DNA from: Alcanivorax borkumensis SK2
Lineage (GTDB): Bacteria > Pseudomonadota > Gammaproteobacteria > Pseudomonadales > Alcanivoracaceae
Direction of reading: 5' to 3'
DNA: 64,000 nucleotides
Assembly: GCF_000009365.1 (NCBI RefSeq)
Contig: NC_008260.1
Span: 2,389,001 to 2,453,000, forward strand
The position numbers and the translations under genes were made by a program. The notes under the pieces are model-generated. The model did no database searches. It was not told where the DNA came from and saw nothing but the letters and a program-made list of their open reading frames with translations. How positions within the stretch are numbered: position 1 is the first letter of the stretch; each line of letters starts with the position of its first letter. Below are positions 20,374 through 28,991 of this stretch, in pieces.

Positions 20374-20651
20374 CTCAAATCTCCCTTAAATTACCGGTAA
20401 CAATGAGGCGGGCCGTGGCTCGCCACTCTTTTAAGTGGGCTAATCTTAGGTCAGGCTTCCGGCACGTCTCCACCCCTATTTGTGACCCGCAAGTCAAACA
20501 AGCGTTTGAAACTAATGTTTGCCCGCTAACCGCCCTGTTTTCAAAGACAATTACCAGGAAATCGTAAAAAAGCATCGGTCTGCTTGCGATAGGCATTCAA
20601 CCCGCCGAGGTTTCGGTATACTCGCGACATTACCGTTTAGGAGTGGTGAAA

Positions 20652-20840
20652 ATGCTTGATCCCAATCTACTGGATATTTTGGTCTGCCCGGTCAGCAAAG
20701 CACCGTTGATCTACGATGAAAAAACCGCAGAGTTAAAGTGCAAAGCCAGCGGCTTAGCCTATCCGGTGCGCGATGGCATACCGGTCATGCTGGAAGAGCA
20801 GGCACGCGCCATGAGTGATGAAGAAGCCCTGTCACTATAA
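20652..20840 (+). CDS. Trm112/YcaR-family small protein
   Basis: This 62-residue protein starts at the ATG at 20652, nine bases after AGGAG. The sequence [12 protein letters not shown], a Lys-Cys turn and [12 protein letters not shown] are the family signature. One of the usual Cys pairs is reduced to single Cys at residues 11 and 30, so zinc binding is doubtful. In eukaryotes Trm112 activates methyltransferases; the bacterial role is unsettled. It is 38 bases upstream of pldA on the same strand. Confidence 0.88.
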   Translation: MLDPNLLDILVCPVSKAPLIYDEKTAELKCKASGLAYPVRDGIPVMLEEQARAMSDEEALSL

Positions 20841-20878
20841 CATTTAGCTCCACTACTCCTCGCCACAGGAAGGCCCTC

Positions 20879-21916
20879 ATGCATATCCGCCTTATGTTCG
20901 CCCTAGCGCTGGCCAGCTCCCTTCTTTGCGCCGAGGAGCCGGCCAATAACGATCCTCCTGTACCCGACAGCCCAGCCATCAACATGACAGAAGAGCAAAA
21001 GCTCAATAACTGTCTGTTACGCAGTGCCCAGACCGCTAATGGCAATGTAACACTGCACGAAATGCGCGGTTGGTGTACGAACGGCGAAGAACAAGAGAGA
21101 ATCAGTAGCCATGAGAACGCCCTGCGAGCCAGGCTGGCACTGGAAAATACCACCCGCGGCAATCCCTTTGTCATCACCCCTCATCGCCGAAACTACCTGA
21201 TGCCGTATAGTTACTGGTCCAATCGGCAGTGGAACGACCCCACCAAGAAGGACAGTGATCTACAACCCTCTGAGGTCAAATTTCAGTTATCGCTGAAAGC
21301 CCCTATCAAAGAAAAGATTTTCGATGACATTACCCTTTGGATGGCCTTTACCGGCACGTTCTATTGGCAGGCTTACAACAGTGACCTCTCGGCCCCATTC
21401 CGTGAAGCCAATTACGAGCCGGAATTATTCATTACCAAACCGATTGATTGGCAAATCGGACCTCTAGATTCGGAGCTATTGGCGCTAGGGTTCAACCATC
21501 AGTCCAACGGCCAGGATGTGCCCGTTTCACGTAGCTGGAACCGTATCTTCATGAACTATGTGTTCAAGACAGGGGATTACTACTGGTCCTTCAAACCTTG
21601 GTATCGCATTCCTGAAGATAAAAAAGACTCCCCCACAGATGCCGGCGGTGACGACAACCCGGATATCGAAAAGTACATGGGCAATTTCGAACTGGAAGTC
21701 GCACACCCATTCGGCAACCACGTGGTCGAACTGATGCTACGCAACAATCTACGTTCGGAGAATAAGGGCGCAGGCCGCCTCAATTACTCATTCCCGCTAA
21801 GCAAACGCTTCAAAGGCTTGGTGCAGGTTTTCTCCGGGTACGGGGATTCACTGATTAATTACGACAATTATGAGAACCGCTACAGCTTCGGGATCCTGTT
21901 GACGGATTCTCTATAG
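20879..21916 (+). CDS. pldA: Outer-membrane phospholipase A (OMPLA)
   Basis: This 345-residue protein has a short signal peptide ending near Leu-Leu-Cys-Ala-Glu and a C-terminal beta-barrel ending in a Leu. The OMPLA active site is visible as GFNHQSNGQD (catalytic His and Ser), followed by SRSWNR (the supporting Asn). Members are dormant monomers that dimerise with calcium when lipid asymmetry is disturbed, then cut phospholipids in the outer leaflet. An extra segment of about 80 residues before the barrel holds a Cys pair. It may be cotranscribed with the Trm112 gene. Confidence 0.92.
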   Translation: MHIRLMFALALASSLLCAEEPANNDPPVPDSPAINMTEEQKLNNCLLRSAQTANGNVTLHEMRGWCTNGEEQERISSHENALRARLALENTTRGNPFVITPHRRNYLMPYSYWSNRQWNDPTKKDSDLQPSEVKFQLSLKAPIKEKIFDDITLWMAFTGTFYWQAYNSDLSAPFREANYEPELFITKPIDWQIGPLDSELLALGFNHQSNGQDVPVSRSWNRIFMNYVFKTGDYYWSFKPWYRIPEDKKDSPTDAGGDDNPDIEKYMGNFELEVAHPFGNHVVELMLRNNLRSENKGAGRLNYSFPLSKRFKGLVQVFSGYGDSLINYDNYENRYSFGILLTDSL

Positions 21917-22580
21917 AGGCAGCCGCGAGCCACACGTTTTAAATAAGACACCAAAGGCTCTCTTGAAAGTGCACACAGATTGCAGCGCAGCCAAGAGAGC
22001 GTTTCGGAGTCAACGGTACCTATAAAGGCCCGTATTTCAGCGGGCGCTTCACGCTTGTCATTCTAATACCACAGCCCCAAAAGCCGCCGGAATAAGCTCA
22101 CTCCCCACAGGAGCGAGCCAATCTTGTCAATCGCGCCCCTGCTTGGCTTGCTGCACCTGAAAGCGCGGCGTCTGTGCCCCCCCGTTTTAGCATTTATCCA
22201 CATCGTTCTAGGGGCGCTTTTCAGAGTACTCACTATAGGTAGGCGGCGTTGACTATTGTGGTGGCCATGGCCTACCAGATACAAATCTGCAACATCGGGT
22301 ACTTGCCTTCTCCCTAACGATCACGCGATCATCCATGTAGCCGGATGATTAAGTCATTCGGTCCTCGTGCCGGCGGCCCGGTTAGGATGCCGCACCACAG
22401 GCGCCCCGCAAGGGGCGCGGTGGTGCGGTTGGCGATCGGGCCGTCCGGCACGCATTATCCTCCTCTTGCTATCGCACATACCGCGTTCATCTGCGCACGC
22501 CTTTCACCCCCACTCTCGCAACTTTCCGGTTATGCTGGTCTCTAACTGCCTGCTAACAACGTATATCAATGGAGTGAAGA
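21917..22580. other. 664-base non-coding stretch with several hairpins
   Basis: No convincing gene is present. A weak stem (GCCCG/CGGGC) lies at about 22027-22045 after pldA. A REP-like hairpin around CTCC/GGAG is at about 22096-22120. A 7-bp hairpin (ATCATCC/GGATGAT) is at about 22329-22350, next to the large palindrome listed separately. Confidence 0.55.
22366..22453. repeat. Large nested GC-rich palindrome of unknown role
   Basis: An outer imperfect stem pairs GTGCCGGCGGCCCG with CGGGCCGTCCGGCAC. Inside it a second long stem pairs CCGCACCAC and GCGCCCC with GGGGCGC and GTGGTGCGG around a GCAA tetraloop. There is no T run, so it is not a simple terminator. It lies about 130 bases upstream of the LEA14-like lipoprotein gene. 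It may be a structured RNA, a dispersed palindromic element or a recombination site; none matches a class I can name. Confidence 0.7.
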
Positions 22581-23042
22581 ATGAAGAAAGTGCTTTCCTT
22601 GTGGGTCGCCATGGGCCTGTTGATCCTGAGCGGCTGCCAGAGCCTCGCTGGCCTAGAGTCTCCAGAGGTTAGCGTCTCCGGTATTAATCTGAACAGCTTC
22701 AGCCTGTTTGAGCAGGAGTGGGGGCTGACGCTTCGGGTCCAAAACCCCAACGATCGGGAGCTAACGCTCAACAGCTTGGACTATGAGATCTACGTGAACG
22801 GGGAGAAGTTTGCCCGCGGGCTCACCAACGAAAGCATTACCTTGCCGGCCATGGGTGATACCAAAGTAACGACCGCCATCACCACAAGTCTGCTGGGCAG
22901 CCTGCAGCAATTACAGAAAATTCAGCAGAACCAAGACCAGCCACTGCAATACTGGCTAGTGGGCAAATCACGGGTGGCCGGGGTACCGATCCCTTTATCC
23001 TTCGACAAGGAAGGAGAAATGAAGCTACCCGCAATGCCATAA
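22581..23042 (+). CDS. LEA14/WHy-domain lipoprotein
   Basis: This 153-residue protein has a lipoprotein signal ending in the lipobox LILSGC (Cys19). The rest reads as a single LEA type 2 (water stress and hypersensitive response) beta-sandwich, with VSGINLNSFSLFEQEWGLTL and RVQNPNDRELTLNSLDYEIYVNG as typical strands. It is probably anchored in the outer or inner membrane. The role is unknown in bacteria, with a link to desiccation or envelope stress only by homology. The gene is convergent with the AraC gene. Confidence 0.85.
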   Translation: MKKVLSLWVAMGLLILSGCQSLAGLESPEVSVSGINLNSFSLFEQEWGLTLRVQNPNDRELTLNSLDYEIYVNGEKFARGLTNESITLPAMGDTKVTTAITTSLLGSLQQLQKIQQNQDQPLQYWLVGKSRVAGVPIPLSFDKEGEMKLPAMP

Positions 23043-23123
23043 AAAAAACGGGCTTATCTCCGCCGTCACAAAGCTCAACAAGCACAACAGCGCTGTTAAG
23101 AATGGCTGTCATGGTAGAACCCA

Positions 23124-24128
23124 TCATCCCTGCCGCTCACGGCGGAACCTGCCCGGGCTCTGCCCGGTCCAGCGGCGGAAGGCATGGTTGAAGTTGGCTA
23201 TCTCCGAAAAGCCCAGACGTTCGCTGATTTCAGTCAGGCTGAGGATGCCAAGAGTGAGCCATTGCTCCGCCAGCATCTGCCGAACTTCATCCAACAACAT
23301 CCGATAACCTGTACCCTCCGCTTGCAGATGACGGCGTAAGGTACGACTGGTGATCGCCAGCTCCTGTGCCATCGCCTCCATATCCGGAAAGCGACCCGGC
23401 TGTTGTAATAACCGCCGACGCACCTGCGCCGCCACGCTGCCCTTGCGATAACGCTGCACCAATAACTGGTGACACTGCTCTTCACATAAACGCGCCGTGA
23501 CCGGGTTGGCTTGGGGCAGTGGCATATCAAGCAGGCCCAGAGCAAAACGCGCCTGACTACGAGGACGACCAAATTCCGGCACCAGTCCAAAAATAGATTC
23601 GAAGGTGGCCGCCGTTCGCGGCGGCAACCGTATTTCCAGTGAAGACAAGGGAACCCGCCCGGCAAACAACTCTTCCTGAATCATCATCACCGCACTGGCA
23701 TCCCGGGCCAACAGATACTCGCGAACCTCTTCCGGCACGCCACTGTCATCCAAAATCAGCAAGGCATCATTCCCCTCCTGCTGGAGAGAGACATCCAGAA
23801 AAGCAAATGTTAAGTCTAGGTAGCGCAGCCCCAGCTCAACAGCCTGACGAAAGGTGGGGCTACTCAACAACGCAAACCCCCATACTCCATAGCTACTCAG
23901 GTGGTAACGCTGCCCCATGGCTAAGCCTAGCTCTGCATGGTTGCCCAGAGCCCGGCACAAGTTGCGTACCACCGTGAGCTCCTGTTCCGCACCAATAGTG
24001 CAATCTGCTTGGCCCAGCATCGCCAAATCAATCCCCGAATTGTGCAGACACACAGAGGCCGGCACGCCTTGCTCTTCGGCAAAGGCCACCTGCATCCGCA
24101 CGCTGGTTATCGCTCTCTGTACCGCCAT
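23124..24128 (-). CDS. AraC-family regulator of the monooxygenase operon
   Basis: This 334-residue protein has an N-terminal ligand-type domain (residues 1-220) of the kind seen in OruR/ArgR-like AraC proteins and a C-terminal double helix-turn-helix (about 235-330) with ELAITSRTLRRHLQAEGTGY and RLGFSEIANFNHAFRRWTG. It is divergent from the Baeyer-Villiger monooxygenase operon across 99 bases that hold a 7-bp palindrome, so control of that operon is likely. The inducer may be a ketone or long-chain alcohol, but this is inference. Confidence 0.92.
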   Translation of the reverse strand: MAVQRAITSVRMQVAFAEEQGVPASVCLHNSGIDLAMLGQADCTIGAEQELTVVRNLCRALGNHAELGLAMGQRYHLSSYGVWGFALLSSPTFRQAVELGLRYLDLTFAFLDVSLQQEGNDALLILDDSGVPEEVREYLLARDASAVMMIQEELFAGRVPLSSLEIRLPPRTAATFESIFGLVPEFGRPRSQARFALGLLDMPLPQANPVTARLCEEQCHQLLVQRYRKGSVAAQVRRRLLQQPGRFPDMEAMAQELAITSRTLRRHLQAEGTGYRMLLDEVRQMLAEQWLTLGILSLTEISERLGFSEIANFNHAFRRWTGQSPGRFRRERQG

Positions 24129-24164
24129 AATGTCCGTATTTCACAAATTTATGTCCCAGAATGC

Positions 24165-24183
24165 CATAAACAAAGCGTTTATG
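24165..24183. promoter_or_regulatory. Candidate operator between the araC-type gene and the BVMO operon
   Basis: CATAAAC and GTTTATG form perfect 7-base arms around a 5-base spacer in the short divergent intergenic region. The position suits a site for the neighbouring regulator, although AraC proteins usually bind direct repeats. Confidence 0.4.
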
Positions 24184-24227
24184 TATCGCTAGAGTGGATG
24201 GCAACGTTATTAACCGGATTGTTTCCC

Positions 24228-25688
24228 ATGCAAGTAACGCACAACGTGGTCATTATTGGTGCCGGCTTCGGCGGGCTGGGCATGGCTATTCGCCTAAAAG
24301 CTCAAGGCCAAGATAATCTGCTGCTTATTGAGAAGGGCCACGACGTGGGGGGCTGCTGGCGCGATAACACCTACCCCGGTGCCGCCTGTGATGTGCCTTC
24401 CCATCTGTACTCCTTCTCTTTTGAGCGCCACTACCCTTGGAGCCGTCGCTTCGCCCAGCAAAAAGAGATTTTTGCCTACCAGCAATACTGCGCTCGCAAA
24501 TACGATCTATACCGCCATATACGCTTCAACACAGAAGTGGCAGAGGCGCGTTTTCTGGATGAACCCGGCTTATGGGAAATCACCATGACCAACGGCGAGG
24601 TCATCACCTGCCGAGCGTTGATCACTGCCACCGGTCAGCTCAACCAACCCGCCTACCCACCACTTTCAGGAATTGAAGACTTTCAGGGCCCGCACTTTCA
24701 CAGTGCTCGCTGGAACCACGATGAGGACCTCACCGGTAAAACCGTAGCCGTGGTCGGCACCGGCGCCAGCGCCATTCAGTTTGTTCCCGAAATTGCCAAG
24801 GTGGCCGGCAAGGTCAAACTGTTCCAGCGCTCTGCAGCACATGTGATTCCCAAACCGGATCGCGCCTACCGCAAGGCCGAACACTGGATGCTGAAAAAGT
24901 TGCCCGTGACACAAACCCTGGATCGCATGCGTATCTATGCCGCCAATGAAGCACGGGTGCTGGGGTTTACCTCCTTCCAAAAAGCCATGCTCGTCTACGA
25001 ATGGCTCTTTGCCCGACAACTGAAAAAACAGATTAAAGACCCAGTACTGCGCGAAAAACTAACCCCAGATTACCCCATGGGCTGTAAGCGCATCCTGATG
25101 TCCAACGATTATTACCCTGCGCTAGCCCAAGCGAATACGGAAGTGATCAACTACGGTATTGATGCGGTAGATAAGAAAGGCCTCACCGATAGTAGCGGCA
25201 CCCACCACAAAGTGGATGTAATCATTTACGGTACCGGCTTCAAGGCCACCGAATTTCTTACTCCAATGACCATTACTGGCCGCAACGGAAAAGACCTGAA
25301 TAGCACCTGGCGGGACGGTGCAGAAGCGTACCTCGGCATTACTGTACGAGGCTTTCCAAACCTGTTCATGCTCTATGGCCCCAACACCAACCTGGGCCAT
25401 AACTCGATTATTTACATGCTGGAAAGCCAAATCCATTACGTTCAACAATGCTTGGCAGAAATGGACGACCAACAGCTTCATTCCATGGAAGTACGCGAGA
25501 GCGTACAAGCGCGTTTCAACGATAACGTGCAGCGCAAAATCAGCGACACCGTTTGGGACAAGGGCTGCCACAGCTGGTACAAAACCGATAGTGGTAAGAA
25601 CACCAACAACTGGCCCGGTTTCACTTTTGACTACCGCCGCCAAACCCAACACTTGCAACTCAACGACTACGAGTACAAATCCCTATGA
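24228..25688 (+). CDS. Flavin-binding Baeyer-Villiger-type monooxygenase
   Basis: This 486-residue FAD/NADPH enzyme inserts one oxygen atom next to a carbonyl. The N-terminal FAD fold is VVIIGAGFGGLG. The type I BVMO fingerprint F-x-G-x-x-x-H-x-x-x-W is present as FQGPHFHSARW near residue 158. The NADPH fold is VVGTGASAIQ. The frame stays open upstream into the araC gene, but the protein core begins right after the ATG at 24228; the ATG at 24198 is the alternative. It overlaps the esterase gene by ATGA. Such enzymes turn ketones into esters, and related ones act in long-chain alkane and ketone breakdown. Confidence 0.92.
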   Translation: MQVTHNVVIIGAGFGGLGMAIRLKAQGQDNLLLIEKGHDVGGCWRDNTYPGAACDVPSHLYSFSFERHYPWSRRFAQQKEIFAYQQYCARKYDLYRHIRFNTEVAEARFLDEPGLWEITMTNGEVITCRALITATGQLNQPAYPPLSGIEDFQGPHFHSARWNHDEDLTGKTVAVVGTGASAIQFVPEIAKVAGKVKLFQRSAAHVIPKPDRAYRKAEHWMLKKLPVTQTLDRMRIYAANEARVLGFTSFQKAMLVYEWLFARQLKKQIKDPVLREKLTPDYPMGCKRILMSNDYYPALAQANTEVINYGIDAVDKKGLTDSSGTHHKVDVIIYGTGFKATEFLTPMTITGRNGKDLNSTWRDGAEAYLGITVRGFPNLFMLYGPNTNLGHNSIIYMLESQIHYVQQCLAEMDDQQLHSMEVRESVQARFNDNVQRKISDTVWDKGCHSWYKTDSGKNTNNWPGFTFDYRRQTQHLQLNDYEYKSL

Positions 25689-26635
25689 GCCTGTTTGTTG
25701 ATCGCATCAGCCGTAGCCAGTCGACACTGCAACAAGTACTGGCAGGCACGCTACGCCAATCCCTGGCACTACTATTCAAACCCGTTGCCAATCCACGCTT
25801 CAGCTTTACTGCACAGCGGCGCTGGCTAGACATTATGGCCCACAGTACCCTCAAAGCCCGAGGCATCGGCAGCCACGATAACGCGTTAGCCAATGTACCT
25901 TGCCGCCACTACCAGCCGTTGCATGCACAAACTACCGTGCTCTATTTACATGGCGGTGGTTACGTGGCTGGGAGTCCGGACAGCCACAAGTCCATTACCT
26001 CGCACCTAGCCAAATTCGCCAATGCCCATGTGGTGGTGCCGGATTACCGGCTCGCTCCGGAACACCCCTGCCCTGCCGCCATCGAAGACGCCGTCGCGGT
26101 CTACCTAGCTCTGCTAGAGAGCGGCGTAAGCCCCGGCTCTCTAACGTTGATGGGCGACTCCGCTGGAGGCGGATTAGCACTGGCCACGCTGCAAGCGTTA
26201 AAAGCCAGCGGTAAGCCGCTACCCAGCAGCGTTATTCTTTTTTCCCCCTGGGTTGACCTAACCTTGGGACAGCTTTACGACACCGACCGAGATATCATGC
26301 TAAGCCATAGCTGGCTAGCCAGCGCGGCTGACGCCTATGCGGGTAATGATACCCGCAATGTCCAGTGCTCCCCGCTGTTCGGCGAACTAAGTGACTTGCC
26401 CCCCACGCTAATCCAAGCCGGCGGCGATGAAATTCTGCTTAATGATAGCCACCGTCTGTGCGCTGCTTTAAACGAAGCGGGCACCCCAACACGGCTACAG
26501 ATTCACCCGCAACGCTGGCACGATTTTCAATTACACGCGGGTGTACTTGCAGACTCGGATCACGCTCTGATGACCTGCGCACGCTTTATTCACCAACATG
26601 CCATCCATGACCATGAAGAGGACGCTCACGCATGA
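25685..26635 (+). CDS. Alpha/beta-hydrolase esterase, hormone-sensitive lipase type
   Basis: This 316-residue protein shows the HSL-family oxyanion motif HGGGY (near residue 89), nucleophile GDSAGG (near 158), an acidic residue in GGDEILLND and His in RWHDFQLHAG. It would hydrolyse the ester made by the upstream monooxygenase into an alcohol and an acid. The start overlaps the monooxygenase stop as ATGA and the stop overlaps the next start the same way, which implies tight translational coupling. The substrate is inferred from context. Confidence 0.92.
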   Translation: MSLFVDRISRSQSTLQQVLAGTLRQSLALLFKPVANPRFSFTAQRRWLDIMAHSTLKARGIGSHDNALANVPCRHYQPLHAQTTVLYLHGGGYVAGSPDSHKSITSHLAKFANAHVVVPDYRLAPEHPCPAAIEDAVAVYLALLESGVSPGSLTLMGDSAGGGLALATLQALKASGKPLPSSVILFSPWVDLTLGQLYDTDRDIMLSHSWLASAADAYAGNDTRNVQCSPLFGELSDLPPTLIQAGGDEILLNDSHRLCAALNEAGTPTRLQIHPQRWHDFQLHAGVLADSDHALMTCARFIHQHAIHDHEEDAHA

Positions 26636-27390
26636 AACGCATCATGATTACTGGCGCAGCTAGCGGCATTGGGTTGGCCACCGCCACCTTCTTCCATAAC
26701 AAGGGCTGGCAGGTGGGCCTTACCGACATCAATGAAACCGCCCTAGCCAAGCTCGCCAGAGAACTGAATGGCAGCTGGTATCAGCGTCTGGATGTAACCG
26801 AAGCAACCGCCTGCCAGAAAGCCTGCGAGAGCTTTTCTCAAGGCAAGGGCTTTGATGTGCTCTTCAACTGCGCAGGGGTTTTGCGCATGGGGCATTTCGA
26901 AGACATCAGTGCCGAGCAGCATAAACAAATCATTGATATCAATGTGATGGGGTTGATCAACATGACCTTGGCGGCTCAACCCCATCTACAACTGAGCACT
27001 GAGCCCGTAGTGATAAACATGAGTTCCGCCTCTGCGCTCTACGGGGTGCCGCATCTAGCGTCCTACTCCGCCAGCAAATTTGCCGTGCGAGCACTCACCG
27101 AAGCCCTCAATATCGAATGGGCACGCCAGGGTATTCGCGTGGTGGATATCATGCCCCCCTTTGTGAAGACCCCGATGATCGACGGGGCCATTTTCCGCGC
27201 CCCGGTAGTGGACCGCTTGGGCGTCAATCTCACCGCCGAAGACATCGCCGCTAAAGCCTGGCAAGCCGCAAATGAAAACGTGCCGGTTCACAATCCTGTA
27301 GGCCGCACATTTAAGTTAATTAAGTTGATGGACAAGGTATTGCCCAGTGTTTCCACCAAGCTGACCATGACATTTCTTAGCCGCGAATAA
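26632..27390 (+). CDS. Short-chain dehydrogenase/reductase
   Basis: This 252-residue SDR has the nucleotide motif TGAASGIG at residues 7-14, FNCAG for the conserved NNAG, INMSSAS with the catalytic Ser and YSASK with Tyr and Lys. It ends the monooxygenase-esterase-SDR operon, overlapping the esterase stop by ATGA. It probably oxidises an alcohol to the ketone consumed by the monooxygenase or processes the released alcohol. The direction cannot be settled from sequence. Confidence 0.92.
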   Translation: MKRIMITGAASGIGLATATFFHNKGWQVGLTDINETALAKLARELNGSWYQRLDVTEATACQKACESFSQGKGFDVLFNCAGVLRMGHFEDISAEQHKQIIDINVMGLINMTLAAQPHLQLSTEPVVINMSSASALYGVPHLASYSASKFAVRALTEALNIEWARQGIRVVDIMPPFVKTPMIDGAIFRAPVVDRLGVNLTAEDIAAKAWQAANENVPVHNPVGRTFKLIKLMDKVLPSVSTKLTMTFLSRE

Positions 27391-27440
27391 AAACGTCGTA
27401 AGCGTTAAGCTGCCGCACGACGGAAAAGATAATAAGGATT

Positions 27441-27481
27441 AAAAATAAAGGAGCCATGGCCAAGGTCTGGCCTCGGCTCCT
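27441..27481 (-). terminator. Hairpin terminator
   Basis: AGGAGCC and GGCTCCT enclose a second GGCC/GGCC stem. On the minus strand it is followed by TTTATTTTT, so it ends the 3D-domain gene and may also slow rightward transcripts of the SDR. Confidence 0.75.
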
Positions 27482-27532
27482 GTGCATTGAAAGCTGAAAC
27501 CAGTTATACCTACTGTAATTTTCAGCTTGCAA

Positions 27533-27973
27533 CTACTCCTTCGGCCGAGGGAAACGGATTTTGACTTTACGGCGCCCCCATTCACGTGCAGCCTGCAAGT
27601 CCTCCCCCATATAAATATCAATTTTGCGTTTCCAGCGGCGATGCATCTTATCCTTCACTTGCCAAACACCAGGCAAGCCCTCGATGGTAACTTCCACATT
27701 GTGCGTAAGCCCCATTGAAATCAAATCACGGGACACAGCAATGACTTGCATACACGGTTTTAACCGATCGCCCCAGGCGGCCAACGCATGGTCGCTTCCC
27801 GCCCCCTGCCCATACAGTGAATTATAGGCCGAGGCCGTCACTGTCAATTCCATCATCGGGACCGATGGCACGTCTTGCGCTTCACAACGTGAAGCCAGTG
27901 AAGAGCTAGCGACTAACACCAAAGAAAAAAGGGCTACATTCACTCGCCGTTGCAACGACACTGCTATGGTCAT
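27533..27973 (-). CDS. Secreted 3D-domain protein
   Basis: This is about 146 residues from the ATG at 27973, with a signal peptide (VALFSLVLVASSSLAS, then Glu-Ala-Gln). The mature part is a 3D domain: TASAYNS, ALAAWGDRLKP, IAVSRDL, DKM and KIDIYMG carry the three conserved Asp. Such domains are found in MltA-like and YabG/YuiC-type cell-wall lytic proteins, so a role in peptidoglycan cleavage is plausible. An upstream ATG at 27997 is possible but would overlap the divergent gene. The start lies only 3 bases from that of the divergent lipoprotein hydrolase. Confidence 0.85.
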   Translation of the reverse strand: MTIAVSLQRRVNVALFSLVLVASSSLASRCEAQDVPSVPMMELTVTASAYNSLYGQGAGSDHALAAWGDRLKPCMQVIAVSRDLISMGLTHNVEVTIEGLPGVWQVKDKMHRRWKRKIDIYMGEDLQAAREWGRRKVKIRFPRPKE

Positions 27974-27976
27974 GGC

Positions 27977-28942
27977 ATGACTCTCCGCTCTGCTCATCCT
28001 GTTATTCGCTTTTCTCTTATTCTTTTTATTGGGGCACTGATGGCTGCGTGTGGCTTTTACTCTGAAAAACCACCCAAGGGCAGCAGTATACCTAAGCTCC
28101 TCACCAATACGCTGCGCGAGTGGGCGCCTACTGGCCCGCCTCGGGGTGTCATCTTAGGCTTACATAGTTTTGGTGATTTCGGCGCGGCCTTTGAACAGGT
28201 TGGCCCCTGGTTCGCGGACGCCGGCTATCTGTTTGTGGCCTATGACCAGGCAGGGTTCGGCGACCGACAAAAACAAAGCCGCTGGGCAGGTGAGCACCAA
28301 CTGGTTGACGACGCAGCAACACAAATTCGTCGACTGCACCAGGCATACCCGCAGCCCCTGTTTGTGTTCGGTGAAAGCTTAGGCGGTGCTGTAGCTATAT
28401 TGGCCGCCCAACAACAACGGGACAAACTCGCTGGGCTGGTGCTGGCCGCGCCTGCAGTGCGCGAAGGCATTCCCTTCCGCTACGGCTGGAATGCAGCTAT
28501 CGCAACCGCTGCCACTCTAGCCCCTGGCTACCTACTGACCGTGGAGCGCCGAGCTGACGACCCTAGCCTGTCGCCCCTCAGTGCGCAACGGCTGGCCAAG
28601 AACCCCCGCGTTATGCGTGAGGTACGCATGGACGCCTACTGGGGCCTGATCAAGCTAGCCGACAGCGCCAGCGATTCCGCTAACCACCTCAACATCCCCA
28701 CCCTATTGCTGTACGGAGGCAATGACCATTCCGTCCCCGAGGCCGGCATTACGAATCTGCGCCAGCATTTATCTGCTAACAACCAAGGGAAATACCGTTT
28801 CTACCCGCAAGCGCCACACCTGTTACTTCAGAGCCAGGAATGGCAGCGAATTTGCAGGGACATTGCACAATGGCTTACCCGAAGCCAAACACCACAGAAA
28901 AACACAAAAAATGGCCTGACCGGCTCCACCCCCGCCCTGTGA
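27977..28942 (+). CDS. Lipoprotein alpha/beta hydrolase, monoacylglycerol lipase-like
   Basis: This 321-residue protein starts at the ATG at 27977, giving a lipoprotein signal with lipobox LMAAC. The catalytic triad is visible as GESLGG (Ser), GGNDHSVP (Asp) and APHLLL (His). The fold matches lysophospholipase/monoacylglycerol lipase enzymes. Membrane anchoring suggests action on lipids in the envelope. Its promoter must lie inside the divergent 3D-domain gene because the starts are almost adjacent. Confidence 0.87.
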   Translation: MTLRSAHPVIRFSLILFIGALMAACGFYSEKPPKGSSIPKLLTNTLREWAPTGPPRGVILGLHSFGDFGAAFEQVGPWFADAGYLFVAYDQAGFGDRQKQSRWAGEHQLVDDAATQIRRLHQAYPQPLFVFGESLGGAVAILAAQQQRDKLAGLVLAAPAVREGIPFRYGWNAAIATAATLAPGYLLTVERRADDPSLSPLSAQRLAKNPRVMREVRMDAYWGLIKLADSASDSANHLNIPTLLLYGGNDHSVPEAGITNLRQHLSANNQGKYRFYPQAPHLLLQSQEWQRICRDIAQWLTRSQTPQKNTKNGLTGSTPAL

Positions 28943-28991
28943 GGCCTGTTAAGCTGGCAACACACCAACAGGAAAAAGGGCATCCATAGCC

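Noticed and set aside
22366..22453. Integron attC site or cobalamin riboswitch at the large palindrome
   Set aside because: The attC core bases (GTTRRRY and its complement) and the B12-box core are not present, and no gene cassette or transport gene fits.
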